Positions 1-6,776 of a DNA stretch of 18,807 nt are shown here, one piece after another (position 1 is the first letter of the stretch; each line of letters starts with the position of its first letter). Location of the stretch: NCBI GenBank assembly GCA_005877655.1, contig VBOC01000131.1, positions 1 through 18,807 on the forward strand, read 5' to 3'. The DNA is from Ignavibacteria bacterium. GTDB lineage: Bacteria; Bacteroidota; Ignavibacteria; UBA10030; SZUA-254. Both the position numbers and the translations under genes were made by a program. A model generated the notes under the pieces. That model searched no databases, was not told the origin of the DNA, and worked only from the letters and a program-made list of their open reading frames with translations.

Positions 1-447
1 TCGCCAAGGATCGGCGCGCTGCCGTACGTTTTCAGAGACACGGTGCGCTTCAAAAAGAAAATCGATCCCCGCAACGCGGGCTTCGGTTCTCAGATCGACG
101 GCCGCCAAAGGGATCCCCGGCAATATTTTACGGTGAGGCGGATTCTCACCCCGGAGATCATCGAGCTCGACGGTGGCTTGCAGGTTCGCCTGCTCGGCGT
201 GAAGGCGATAGAACAGCAGTCGGCGCGGGCGCTTGCTTACCTCTCGGGCCTCATCGTGAACCGGCGCGTGTACCTCAGATTCGATCCCGCGGCACGCACC
301 GGCGACGGAGAACCCCTTCAGGCGTACGTCTACGCCAGGAACAGGACGTTTATCAACGCGCATCTCATCAAACGGCACTATGCGGGGGTGGCCGAAAACA
401 TGGAATTTCACTTCAAACAGAGGTTCGCAAGGTATGCGAAGGCGTAA
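1..447 (+). CDS. 3' end of a gene ending in a degenerate SNase-like domain (partial)
   Basis: The frame is open from base 1, so the GTG at 43 is probably an internal codon and the true start lies outside the window. The last 85 or so residues follow the staphylococcal-nuclease (SNase/OB) fold pattern: VRLLGV, a helix, VYLRFDP, LQAYVYARN, and TFINAHLIKRHYAGV. The nuclease centre looks lost. In the canonical GIDxPE loop the Asp is replaced by Lys (GVKAIE), and the Arg of the usual GR-LAYVY segment is missing (EPLQAYVY). Arg in VRLL is kept. A binding role rather than cleavage is therefore likely. From memory, the preceding PYVFRDTVRFKKKIDPR stretch plus this tail resembles the C-terminus of some site-specific DNA-methyltransferases. 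The methylase domain itself would lie upstream, so that identity is unproven. The stop overlaps the next reading frame. Confidence 0.6.
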   Translation, partial: SPRIGALPYVFRDTVRFKKKIDPRNAGFGSQIDGRQRDPRQYFTVRRILTPEIIELDGGLQVRLLGVKAIEQQSARALAYLSGLIVNRRVYLRFDPAARTGDGEPLQAYVYARNRTFINAHLIKRHYAGVAENMEFHFKQRFARYAKA

Positions 448-1558
448 GAGAGCTCGGCGGCGTCCCGGCCCAAGAATTGGTTTCTCAACGAGCGCCATCC
501 ACGCGGGACAGAAGCCGGATCCGTTTTCCGGGGCGGGCATGACCCCCGTCTATCTGACCTAGACGTACGTTCAGGAGGGGCTGGGAAAAAACAAAGGATA
601 CGAGTACTCCCGCGTCAGCAATCCCACGCGCGACGCGCTGGAAAGAAATATCGCCGCGCTCGAGAACGGGAAGCACGGGATGGCATTCGGTTCGGGGATG
701 GCTGCGATCGATTCGATTTTTCGGCTCTTGAAGCCGGGCGACCATGTCCTCGTATCGGACAGCGTCTACGGCGGCACCTACAGGATCGGCAAAATGGTTC
801 TGGAGAATTTCGGGCTCACGTTTGATTTCATCGACACCACCAGGCTGCGCGCCATTCGGGCCGCCATGCGGAAAAACACCCGGATGCTGTTTATTGAGAC
901 GCCGACGAACCCCACGATGGCCATTACCGACCTGAAGACATTTGCCACGCCCTACATACAGCGGCCGATCGATTACGGGATCGACATCGTCGTACACAGC
1001 CTCACGAAATTCCTCAACGGCCACAGCGACATGCTGGGGGGAATGGTGGTAACGAACGATGCCGCCGTGGCGGAGCGGCTGAGGTTTTTCCAGAAAGCCG
1101 TGGGCGCCATCCTGGGCCCGTTCGACGCATGGCTCTGCCTGCGCGGCGTGAAGACGCTCGCGGTGCGGATGGAGCGGCATGGCCGCAGCGCCCTGGAAGT
1201 GGCCACGTGGCTCACGAAGCAGCCTAAAATAAAAAACGTCTACTATCCCGGGCTCCCCCGTCATCCGCAGTATTCCCTGGCGAAGCGCCAGATGAAAAAT
1301 TTCGGCGGCATGATTTCATTCGACCTCGGAAGCCTCGATGCCGCGAAGCGATTTCTGAACCGGGTGAGCCTCTGCGCGCTCGCCGAGAGCCTGGGCGGGG
1401 TCGAATCGCTGATCTCTCATCCCGCGACGATGACCCATGCGTCGATTCCGTCAGCGGAGCGGCAAAAAATGGGCGTGACCGAAGGGCTGGTGCGGATCTC
1501 GGTTGGTCTCGAAGATTCCGAAGACATCATCGCCGATCTTCAACGCGCTCTCGGGTGA
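434..1558 (+). pseudogene. Cystathionine gamma-synthase / methionine gamma-lyase family PLP enzyme, interrupted by an amber stop and an internal deletion
   Basis: The frame reads through family landmarks: STSAIHAGQKPDP, MTPVYLT, EYSRVSNPTR, the PLP-phosphate loop FGSGMAAID, SVYGGTYR, ETPTNPT, and the Schiff-base lysine in VVHSLTKFLNGHSD. Such enzymes do gamma- or beta-elimination/replacement on cysteine, homoserine or methionine derivatives in the cytoplasm. Two lesions are visible. An in-frame TAG at 560-562 sits where relatives have the Ser of T-S-T-Y-V-Q, one base from TCG. After ITDLK (around 940) the text jumps straight to TFATPY, so about 17 residues are missing. The lost part normally ends VVDN, whose Asp contacts the PLP pyridine nitrogen. 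The deletion keeps the frame, and 374 sense codons plus 17 would be a normal length. The likely start ATG 434 overlaps the upstream gene by 14 bp. An internal restart at 680 would lack the N-terminal arm, so I do not expect activity. Substrate specificity cannot be assigned. Confidence 0.85.
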
Positions 1559-1655
1559 AAAAAATTTTCACACAGTAAAGTGGACGTTTTACTCGATCTC
1601 AAACCGTCCGGTTCGCTCCCGGCCGCAGGGTCTCGGGCTGCAGGATCTTTTTTCC

Positions 1656-1676
1656 TTCCGCCGCTCTGCGGCGGAA
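1656..1676 (+). other. Perfect 9-bp GC-rich stem-loop in the intergenic region
   Basis: TTCCGCCGC and GCGGCGGAA flank a TCT loop. A T-run lies before it (1648-1653) and an A-rich stretch after it. Neither strand shows the downstream U-tract of a standard intrinsic terminator. It could be a weak terminator or processing signal after the broken PLP-enzyme gene, or a dispersed intergenic element. The rest of the 254-bp gap 1559-1812 holds only the candidate promoter listed separately. Confidence 0.45.
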
Positions 1677-1687
1677 CAAAATTGCGG

Positions 1688-1716
1688 TTGCACCCCAACG
1701 GTTTTTTTGGTACATT
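1688..1716 (+). promoter_or_regulatory. Candidate promoter for the PTS EIIA-like gene
   Basis: TTGCAC (1688-1693) and TACATT (1711-1716) are separated by exactly 17 bp and lie about 97 bp upstream of the start codon. The -10-like box also fits the first part of the Bacteroidota TAnnTTTG pattern (TACATTG). The matches are partial, and the only support beyond them is the position. The same hexamer type and spacing occur upstream of the acyl-CoA dehydrogenase gene. Confidence 0.3.
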
Positions 1717-1812
1717 GACGGATGTTTTTTTACACACCCTGTCTCCGTATTCACCCCTCAACGCCGGGAGACGCCGAAGCCCACCCTCCCCTTTTAGGAG
1801 TATGATCCGGGA

Positions 1813-2283
1813 ATGAAGATCAGCGATATCCTCGAGGAGAAATTGATTCGAACCTCTCTCCCCGGGCAGACGAAGGATGCGATCATCAACGCGATGGTCG
1901 ATCTGGTGAGCCAGTCACCGAAGGTTCTCGATAAGGAGAAAGTGCGCGCCGCCATCCTGGAGCGGGAAAAAATCATGTCCACGGGCGTCGGAAACGGATT
2001 CGCGATACCCCACGGCAAGACAGACGCCGTCGCCGACACCGTTGCCGCGTTCGGAATTACGGCCCAGCCCATTCAATACCAGTCTCTGGACGAAAAGCCC
2101 GTACGGCTCGTCTTCCTTCTCGTCGGCAAAGACAATATGGTCGGACCCCATATCAAGCTGCTCAGCCGGATCTCCCGGCTGATGAACAAGGAAGAATTTC
2201 GCGAACGGCTTCTTACCACGAAAACTCCACACGAAGTCCTTGATATCTTCAGACAGGAAGAAGCCAGCTACTCGGAGATGTAA
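1813..2283 (+). CDS. PTS EIIA type-2 domain protein (fructose/nitrogen-type), stand-alone
   Basis: The 156-residue protein is a single PTS EIIA-2 domain. The phospho-accepting His is His67 in GFAIPHGKTD. The second conserved His is His113 in GPHIKLLSRIS, matching the two-histidine layout of the mannitol/fructose/PtsN family. These proteins take phosphate from HPr or NPr and pass it to a sugar IIB domain or act as regulators. No IIB, IIC, HPr or EI gene is nearby, which favours a regulatory, PtsN-like role, but this is inference. AGGAG at 1796-1800 lies 12 bases before ATG 1813, a long spacing. A four-codon frame ATG ATC CGG GAA TGA starts at 1802 and its stop overlaps the gene's ATG. A 61-bp gap separates it from hisS, with which it may be co-transcribed. 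Confidence 0.88.
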   Translation: MKISDILEEKLIRTSLPGQTKDAIINAMVDLVSQSPKVLDKEKVRAAILEREKIMSTGVGNGFAIPHGKTDAVADTVAAFGITAQPIQYQSLDEKPVRLVFLLVGKDNMVGPHIKLLSRISRLMNKEEFRERLLTTKTPHEVLDIFRQEEASYSEM

Positions 2284-2344
2284 CACGACCGGAACGGTTC
2301 TGCTTTCCCTTCTTCACGCTCAATCCATTTCAGAACGCTGAACA

Positions 2345-3613
2345 TTGAAGTTCAAATCGATTAAAGGCACCCGGGATATTCTTCCCGAGGAGAGCCGTCG
2401 ATGGCAGTTTGTCGAGCAGTCGATTCGGTCTGTAATGCACCTGTTCAACTACGGCGAGATCCGGACGCCCGCATTCGAGGAAACCGCGATGTTCTCACGC
2501 AGTATCGGCGAGCTGACCGACATCGTCGCGAAAGAAATGTACTCGTTTACCGATCGCGGCGGCACGAACCTGACGCTGAAACCCGAAATGACCGCTTCGG
2601 TCATGCGCGCTTACATTCAGAACAATCTGGGAGAACAGCAGCCCCTCGTCAAGCTGTACTATATCGCGCCGATGTTCCGGCAGGAGCGGCCACAGGCAGG
2701 CAGGCTGCGCCAATTCCATCAGTTCGGAGCGGAGGCGGTCGGCGGACAGCATGCCGCGATCGACGCCGAGATTATCGCTCTCGCCTGCGAAGTGTATTCA
2801 AATTTAAAAATTCGGAACTTCGTCCTGAAGCTCAACTCGGTGGGATGCGAACGCTGCCGACCTCAGTACAAACAGCTCCTCACCCGGTACCTTGAAAAGG
2901 TTCGGGATCGGCTCTCCGAGGACAGCCGGCGGCGGCTCGAAGAGAACCCCCTGAGAATTCTCGACTCAAAAGACGAGGCCGATCGTATGCTCACGCGGGA
3001 TGCCCCGTTGATGAAAGACCATCTCTGTGCCGAGTGCGCCGCGCATTTCGCGGAATTGCAGGAGCATTTGAAATTGCTGGGGATCCCCTTTGGAGTCGAC
3101 GGCCGCATTGTCCGCGGGCTCGATTACTACACCAAGACCGCGTTTGAGATCATCAGCATGGACCTCGGCTCGCAGGACGCGCTGGCAGGCGGGGGGCGGT
3201 ACGATCTTCTGGTTAAAGAGCTTGGCGGCAAGGATACGCCCGCCGTGGGGTTTGCAGCGGGAATGGAACGGCTCCTCATGGTGATGGAGAAGCAAAAGAT
3301 CGTGCCTCCCGGCGGGGGGCACCCGCTGGTGTTCCTGGCCGCCGCCGACGAGGAGGGAAGGAAATGGGTTATCCGGACGGCGATGGGTCTCTGCCGCCGC
3401 GGTTTCGCGTGCGAGCTCGACCTGTTGGGGCGCAGCCTGAAGGCGCAGATGCGCGAGGCCGACCGGCAGCAGGCATCGTTCGTGATCGCGGTCGGCGCGG
3501 ATGAATTGAAACGCAACCAGGCCTCCATTAAAAATATGCGTTCCGGGGAGCAGCGATCCGTCGATCTGCGCAATCTCGCCGCTGAACTTGCGAAACTCGG
3601 CGACGGGCCATGA
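2345..3613 (+). CDS. hisS: Histidine--tRNA ligase
   Basis: Class II aminoacyl-tRNA synthetase that charges tRNA-His with histidine using ATP in the cytoplasm. Visible motifs: KGTRDILPEES at the N-terminus, TLKPEMTA (77-84), motif 2 FRQERPQAGR...QFHQFG (111-128), histidine loop RGLDYYT (257-263), GGGRYDLL (282-289), motif 3 GFAAGMERL (302-310), and a C-terminal anticodon-binding domain from about residue 328. The length of 422 is normal. The start is TTG at 2345. An in-frame TGA lies two codons upstream (2339-2341), so no earlier start is possible, and a later one would cut the conserved N-terminus. No Shine-Dalgarno is apparent. The insertion region has two CxxC pairs, Cys168/171 and Cys228/231, which could bind zinc. 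The stop overlaps the next ATG (ATGA at 3610). Confidence 0.96.
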   Translation: MKFKSIKGTRDILPEESRRWQFVEQSIRSVMHLFNYGEIRTPAFEETAMFSRSIGELTDIVAKEMYSFTDRGGTNLTLKPEMTASVMRAYIQNNLGEQQPLVKLYYIAPMFRQERPQAGRLRQFHQFGAEAVGGQHAAIDAEIIALACEVYSNLKIRNFVLKLNSVGCERCRPQYKQLLTRYLEKVRDRLSEDSRRRLEENPLRILDSKDEADRMLTRDAPLMKDHLCAECAAHFAELQEHLKLLGIPFGVDGRIVRGLDYYTKTAFEIISMDLGSQDALAGGGRYDLLVKELGGKDTPAVGFAAGMERLLMVMEKQKIVPPGGGHPLVFLAAADEEGRKWVIRTAMGLCRRGFACELDLLGRSLKAQMREADRQQASFVIAVGADELKRNQASIKNMRSGEQRSVDLRNLAAELAKLGDGP

Positions 3614-4020
3614 AAAAGGGAAAGCGGATCAAGCCGAAGTTTCCGATTGAATACCGCCTGCTCATTATTCAAAGGTTCAAGGAACGGGAGGGAAAAACCG
3701 TCACCCTCGTGGCGCTGCGCACCGTCAACGAGTTCACCAGCTTTCGCTACGAGATTGTCGCAGGGCTCGAAGTGTCCGGCCAAATGATCCGCCTGAAGAT
3801 TCACGGTCTGCGCGCGCCCCAGGTGACGATTCCGGGCACGGGCCCGGCCCTCTTCCGTGAGGAGCACGAACAGTTCCGCGGACTCTACACCGTTGCGGTT
3901 TCCAAGCTCGACAGGGAGGAAAATGTCTTTTCCGTCCGGTTCGACGGCGACATGGTCACAGTTGAGAGCTCGCCCCGGAACAAATTCGTAGAGATCGTCA
4001 CTAACGAGGAGGAATGGTAA
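3610..4020 (+). CDS. Conserved-looking protein of unknown function between hisS and lgt
   Basis: I do not recognise the family. The 136-residue product has no signal peptide, membrane segment or cysteine. It starts with a very basic stretch (MKKGKRIKPK) and then alternates beta-prone segments (EYRLLIIQRF, KTVTLVALRTV, RYEIVAGLEV, MIRLKIHGLR, LYTVAVSKL, VFSVRFDGDMVTVES). This looks like a small all-beta soluble domain with an acidic C-terminal tail. Its ATG overlaps the hisS stop by four bases, and it ends 3 bases before the lgt start, so it is almost certainly translated and co-expressed with both. The GAGGAGG near its end doubles as the lgt ribosome binding site. Codon use and GC match the neighbours. 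A nucleic-acid-binding role is possible from the basic start but unproven. Confidence 0.8.
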   Translation: MKKGKRIKPKFPIEYRLLIIQRFKEREGKTVTLVALRTVNEFTSFRYEIVAGLEVSGQMIRLKIHGLRAPQVTIPGTGPALFREEHEQFRGLYTVAVSKLDREENVFSVRFDGDMVTVESSPRNKFVEIVTNEEEW

Positions 4021-4023
4021 TCC

Positions 4024-4854
4024 ATGTACCCCAGACTTTTCACGATCGGCCCGTTCACGATTTACAGCTATGGCTTGATGCTCGGCATTGGATTCATCCT
4101 CGCCAGCATTTTCCTCACGAAAGAGCTTAAGCGGAAGCAATTGGATCCCGCCCTCGGGAGCACCATCACGCTGCTCGCGATCGTCTTCGGAATCGCCGGC
4201 TCGAAACTTCTCTATTTAATGGAAAACTGGGAATATTTCTCTCGCGACCCCCTCGGCATGGCATTCTCCCCGGGCGGCCTGACCTGGTACGGTGGTTTCA
4301 TCCTCGCGACCGTCGCAATCATGGTATACGTCCGAAAGCGGAAAATTGCCTTTTTGAAAGTTTGCGACGCGGCGTCTCCCCCCTTGTTAATCGGTTACGG
4401 TGTCGCCCGGCTCGGGTGCCACCTATCCGGCGACGGCGATTACGGCCTCCCGACCGACCTTCCGTGGGGCGCGGTCTACTCGAACGGCACATATCCGCCC
4501 TCGATCGCCTTCCGGAACTTTCCTGATATCGTTCAAAAATATGGGGTTAACGGAGCCGTACCCGACACACTCCCTGTCCACCCGACGCCGGTCTATGAAT
4601 TCTTGGCGGGCGTTCTATTGTTCATAATTTTATGGAACCTGAGAAAGAAGCTGACCGTCGACGGCTCGCTTTTCATGGTTTATCTGACGATGTCCGGCAC
4701 CGCCCGGTTCCTGGTAGAATTCATCCGGCTGAACCCCCGGATCCTGTTCGGACTGTCGGAGGCGCAGCTTCTGTCAATAGTGATCGTGGCTGTCGGCGTC
4801 GCGGGCTTTTTGATCCTTTCAAAAAAGAAGGAACCTGGCGCCCTACCGGGATGA
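4024..4854 (+). CDS. lgt: Prolipoprotein diacylglyceryl transferase
   Basis: Inner-membrane enzyme that moves diacylglycerol from phosphatidylglycerol onto the lipobox cysteine of prolipoproteins, the first step of lipoprotein maturation. The 276-residue protein has about seven hydrophobic segments. Family landmarks are the YG of SYGLML (residues 15-20), GGLTWYGGFI (84-93), the signature GYGVARLGCHLSGDGDYG (124-141), HPTPVYEF (186-193), and RFLVEFIR (228-235). Compared with E. coli Lgt, His103 of the HGG motif is Tyr89 here, and the signature loop is one residue longer with Cys in place of Asn. I recall this form from other Lgt subfamilies. GAGGAGG lies about 10 bases before the ATG. The stop overlaps the next ATG (4851-4854). 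A lipoprotein substrate candidate is encoded at 6149-6756. Confidence 0.95.
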   Translation: MYPRLFTIGPFTIYSYGLMLGIGFILASIFLTKELKRKQLDPALGSTITLLAIVFGIAGSKLLYLMENWEYFSRDPLGMAFSPGGLTWYGGFILATVAIMVYVRKRKIAFLKVCDAASPPLLIGYGVARLGCHLSGDGDYGLPTDLPWGAVYSNGTYPPSIAFRNFPDIVQKYGVNGAVPDTLPVHPTPVYEFLAGVLLFIILWNLRKKLTVDGSLFMVYLTMSGTARFLVEFIRLNPRILFGLSEAQLLSIVIVAVGVAGFLILSKKKEPGALPG

Positions 4855-5108
4855 TTGTCGTCGAGCTCTTTTCGAAGGATGACTGCCGCTTGTGCGACAG
4901 AGTGAAGGAAACGCTCCTGAGAGTTCAGGAACGCCACCCGTTTGAACTCCGCGAGACGAAGATCCATGAAGGCGACGAGCACTTCGAACGCATGAAGAAC
5001 CGCATCCCGGTCGTTCACATCGACGGCGAATTTGCGTTCCAGTATCGCCTCGAGGAAGAGGAATTCCTCAGCAGGTTGATATCCGCGTCCGGGAAACAGA
5101 GGCCGTGA
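4851..5108 (+). CDS. Glutaredoxin-like small thiol protein (DUF836/thioredoxin fold)
   Basis: The 85-residue protein begins with a beta strand followed by a redox motif, VVELFSKDDCRLCD, with Cys12 and Cys15 in a CxxC. The cis-proline segment RIPVVHIDGE (51-60) and a C-terminal helix complete a minimal thioredoxin fold. Such proteins reduce disulfides or carry electrons in the cytoplasm; the partner is unknown. The gene starts at ATG 4851 inside the lgt stop, and a longer reading of the frame (from 4632) would only overlap lgt. Its stop overlaps the GTG of the next gene (GTGA, 5105-5108). The tight overlaps indicate translational coupling with lgt. Confidence 0.85.
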   Translation: MIVVELFSKDDCRLCDRVKETLLRVQERHPFELRETKIHEGDEHFERMKNRIPVVHIDGEFAFQYRLEEEEFLSRLISASGKQRP

Positions 5109-5302
5109 AACGAAAGTTTCTTCCAAAACTGCTTGAGGCTATGGGCCTCGCCTGCGTCATGGTGGGGTTCGTGCAGGGTGTGTACGGCGACATGTGGGGG
5201 GAGTTGTATCTGCCGATCGGCGGAATTTTTATCTTTGTAATCGGGAGGCATATCGAAAAACGGATTGAAAAAGCGGCCGCGAGCGTGGAGGGAACGGGCT
5301 GA
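5105..5302 (+). CDS. Small two-helix membrane protein of unknown function
   Basis: The 65-residue product has a basic N-terminus (MKRKFLPK), a first hydrophobic segment at about residues 10-28 and a second at about 34-48 (PIGGIFIFVIG). A charged helix follows (RHIEKRIEKAA). The hairpin would put both ends in the cytoplasm by the positive-inside rule. I do not recognise a family. The GTG start overlaps the glutaredoxin-like gene's TGA, and rlmB follows after 37 bp. The overlap and coherent hydrophobic pattern support a real gene despite its size. Confidence 0.72.
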   Translation: MKRKFLPKLLEAMGLACVMVGFVQGVYGDMWGELYLPIGGIFIFVIGRHIEKRIEKAAASVEGTG

Positions 5303-5339
5303 GGTCTCGGATAACCCAATTGTCATTCGTGAGGTAGAT

Positions 5340-6134
5340 ATGTTTGCAGCGCAGAGCAGTACGGACAATCACCCGGCGGCCAATGACCGCACGCCGGCAG
5401 CCAATATGGTAGCCGGCCGCATCCCGGTCATGGAAGCCTTGAAAGCCGAGACGTTGATCGAAAAGATCGTGATCCTTGCCGGAGTCAAAGGCGGTGCAAT
5501 CGAGCGGATCAGGGGACTGGCCAAGCAAAACCGTGTGCCGGTCATGGATGTCGGAAAGCAGCGATTCCGCGAACTGGTGAGCGACACGACCACCCAGGGA
5601 GTTGTCGCGATCGTGGGAACGAAGCGCTACGTTGAGGTCGACGACATCCTGGAAGCCGCCAAAAAGCGCGGCGAGCCTCCTTTTCTGCTGGTGCTGGACG
5701 AGATTGAAGATCCGCACAATCTCGGAGCGCTCATCAGGACCGCCGAGTGCGCCGGAGTTCACGGCGTCATTATCCCAAAGCACCACGCAGCCGAGGTCAC
5801 GACAACCGTCGCGAAGACTTCCGCCGGAGCGAGTGAATATGTCCCGGTTGCGAAGGTTGTCAACGTGGCGAACACGCTCGAAGAACTCAAGCAGAAGGGG
5901 TTCTGGATCATCGGCACGGACCCCAAAGCGGAGCGGCTCTACACGGAAGTGGACTACGCGGGCTCGATCGCCATCGTCATAGGCAATGAAGGGAAAGGAA
6001 TCCGCCCCCTCGTGAAGGAAAAGTGCGACTTCCTGGTAAAGATCCCTCTCTTCGGCTCGATCGAATCGCTTAACGCCTCCGTCGCCGGGGCTCTCATTCT
6101 GTATGAAGGCGTCAGAAAACGGAAGAAATTATAG
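5340..6134 (+). CDS. rlmB: 23S rRNA (guanosine-2'-O)-methyltransferase, TrmH/RlmB family
   Basis: SPOUT-class methyltransferase that uses S-adenosylmethionine to methylate a ribose 2'-OH, by similarity G2251 of 23S rRNA. An N-terminal L30e-like substrate domain (about residues 23-105, with DTTTQGVVAIV) precedes the knotted catalytic domain. Motif 1 is DPHNLGALIRTAECAGV (124-140) with Asn127 and Arg133; motif 2 is GNEGKGIRPL (215-224); motif 3 is IPLFGSIESLNASVAGA (235-251). From ATG 5340 the length is 264. GAGGT at 5331-5335 is well placed for this start. ATG 5406 would give a more usual 242 residues, and the extra N-terminus is low-complexity, so the start has some doubt. A TTG at 5265 in the same frame would overlap the previous gene and is unlikely. 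TrmH-family tRNA methylation is an alternative function. Confidence 0.9.
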   Translation: MFAAQSSTDNHPAANDRTPAANMVAGRIPVMEALKAETLIEKIVILAGVKGGAIERIRGLAKQNRVPVMDVGKQRFRELVSDTTTQGVVAIVGTKRYVEVDDILEAAKKRGEPPFLLVLDEIEDPHNLGALIRTAECAGVHGVIIPKHHAAEVTTTVAKTSAGASEYVPVAKVVNVANTLEELKQKGFWIIGTDPKAERLYTEVDYAGSIAIVIGNEGKGIRPLVKEKCDFLVKIPLFGSIESLNASVAGALILYEGVRKRKKL

Positions 6135-6156
6135 GACGCCGGGGAATCTCAGTCCT
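6133..6156 (+). terminator. Weak hairpin between convergent genes
   Basis: AGGAC and GTCCT can form a 5-bp stem across the 14-bp gap between the convergent stops of rlmB and the lipoprotein gene. On the plus strand it runs into TTTTT (6156-6160). On the minus strand it is followed by ATAATTT. It could act weakly in both directions. A second inverted repeat, GGGAATC (6142-6148) with GATTCCC (6170-6176), overlaps it but has no T-run. Confidence 0.25.
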
Positions 6157-6756
6157 TTTTCGGCGGGATGATTCCCTGGTGTTCGAGCTCCGGTACGATC
6201 AGATCGGTTACTTCCTGCCTCACGGCTTCCGCCGAGGTCGGATCGAGCGTTTCACCCGTGCCGGTCCATACGAGGCCCCCCGGTTCCTTTGTCGCCCAGA
6301 CGTCGATCGCATGCCGCACGACCTTTTCGGTGTCGACGGTAGGCGGCTCAACAATGGTGCGGTAAATGGTGTAATACGTTTGGGTCCAGGGACTGTAACC
6401 TTTTCCGTCGGAAGCTTCCTCACCACAAGTACGCCGTCGTACTTCTTCTCCCGGATTGCGTCCACAACGTGCTGAGTGTCAGGCACCGCATCAGGAAACA
6501 ACCGGTACGACGGAGTGGCGGCGACTTTGTGCATTGAGAGCTCGGCGGCGAGCCCATCCTCCCACATGCGCCGTTTGGCCGGATCGGTTTTCACGGCGAT
6601 GACAAGGATGTTCGTCAAGGGCGGTCCCGCATATGCGGGATCTTTCCACATGTTGGTCAGGCTAGTCGAAGTGCACCCGGACACCGCCCACGCCAGATAA
6701 CCGGCGCAGACGATCGAACTCACCCGGGCGATATCACCTTTCAATCCCGATCGCAT
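6149..6756 (-). pseudogene. Outer-membrane-type lipoprotein gene broken by a frameshift
   Basis: From ATG 6756, preceded by GGGAG, the product begins with a lipoprotein signal ending VSGC, with lipid-acceptor Cys28. NILVIAVKTDPAKRRMWEDG and the ATPSYRLFPDAVPDT segment follow, then DGVLVVRKLPTE. After about 6420-6385 this frame gives nonsense, while the neighbouring minus frame continues sensibly: SPWTQTYYTIYR, TEKVVRHAIDVWAT, GGLVWTGTGETLDP, then VTDLIVPELEHQGIIPP, with TGA at 6149-6151. The two halves look like one family of short periplasmic lipoproteins (DUF4136-like, tentative) with unknown role. Relatives as I recall them carry an extra VPGY-type stretch at the break, so a small deletion rather than a single base is likely. 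Its Lgt-dependent maturation fits lgt at 4024-4854, though that is not specific. It follows the 45-residue gene by 20 bp. Confidence 0.72.
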
Positions 6757-6776
6757 GGTTATTCTCCCTTCAATTG

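Noticed and set aside
43..45. GTG at 43 as a true start codon
   Set aside because: The frame is open to base 1 with protein-like text (IGALPYVFRDT) and no ribosome binding site before the GTG.
560..562. TAG read as a sense codon (amber suppression or pyrrolysine)
   Set aside because: Other plus-strand and minus-strand genes here use ordinary stops, including TAG for rlmB and the carboxylase; the gene also carries a deletion of a key residue, which favours damage.
2341..2360. GTTC-type box resembling a tRNA T-loop (gttcaaatcga)
   Set aside because: It is the start of hisS; no acceptor stem, anticodon arm or CCA context surrounds it.
3127..4140. 337-residue open frame on the minus strand
   Set aside because: Antisense to hisS, the 136-residue gene and the start of lgt; no recognisable domain.
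5265..5339. Upstream TTG start for rlmB
   Set aside because: It would overlap the preceding gene by 38 bp and add residues with no family similarity; ATG 5340 has GAGGT at good spacing.
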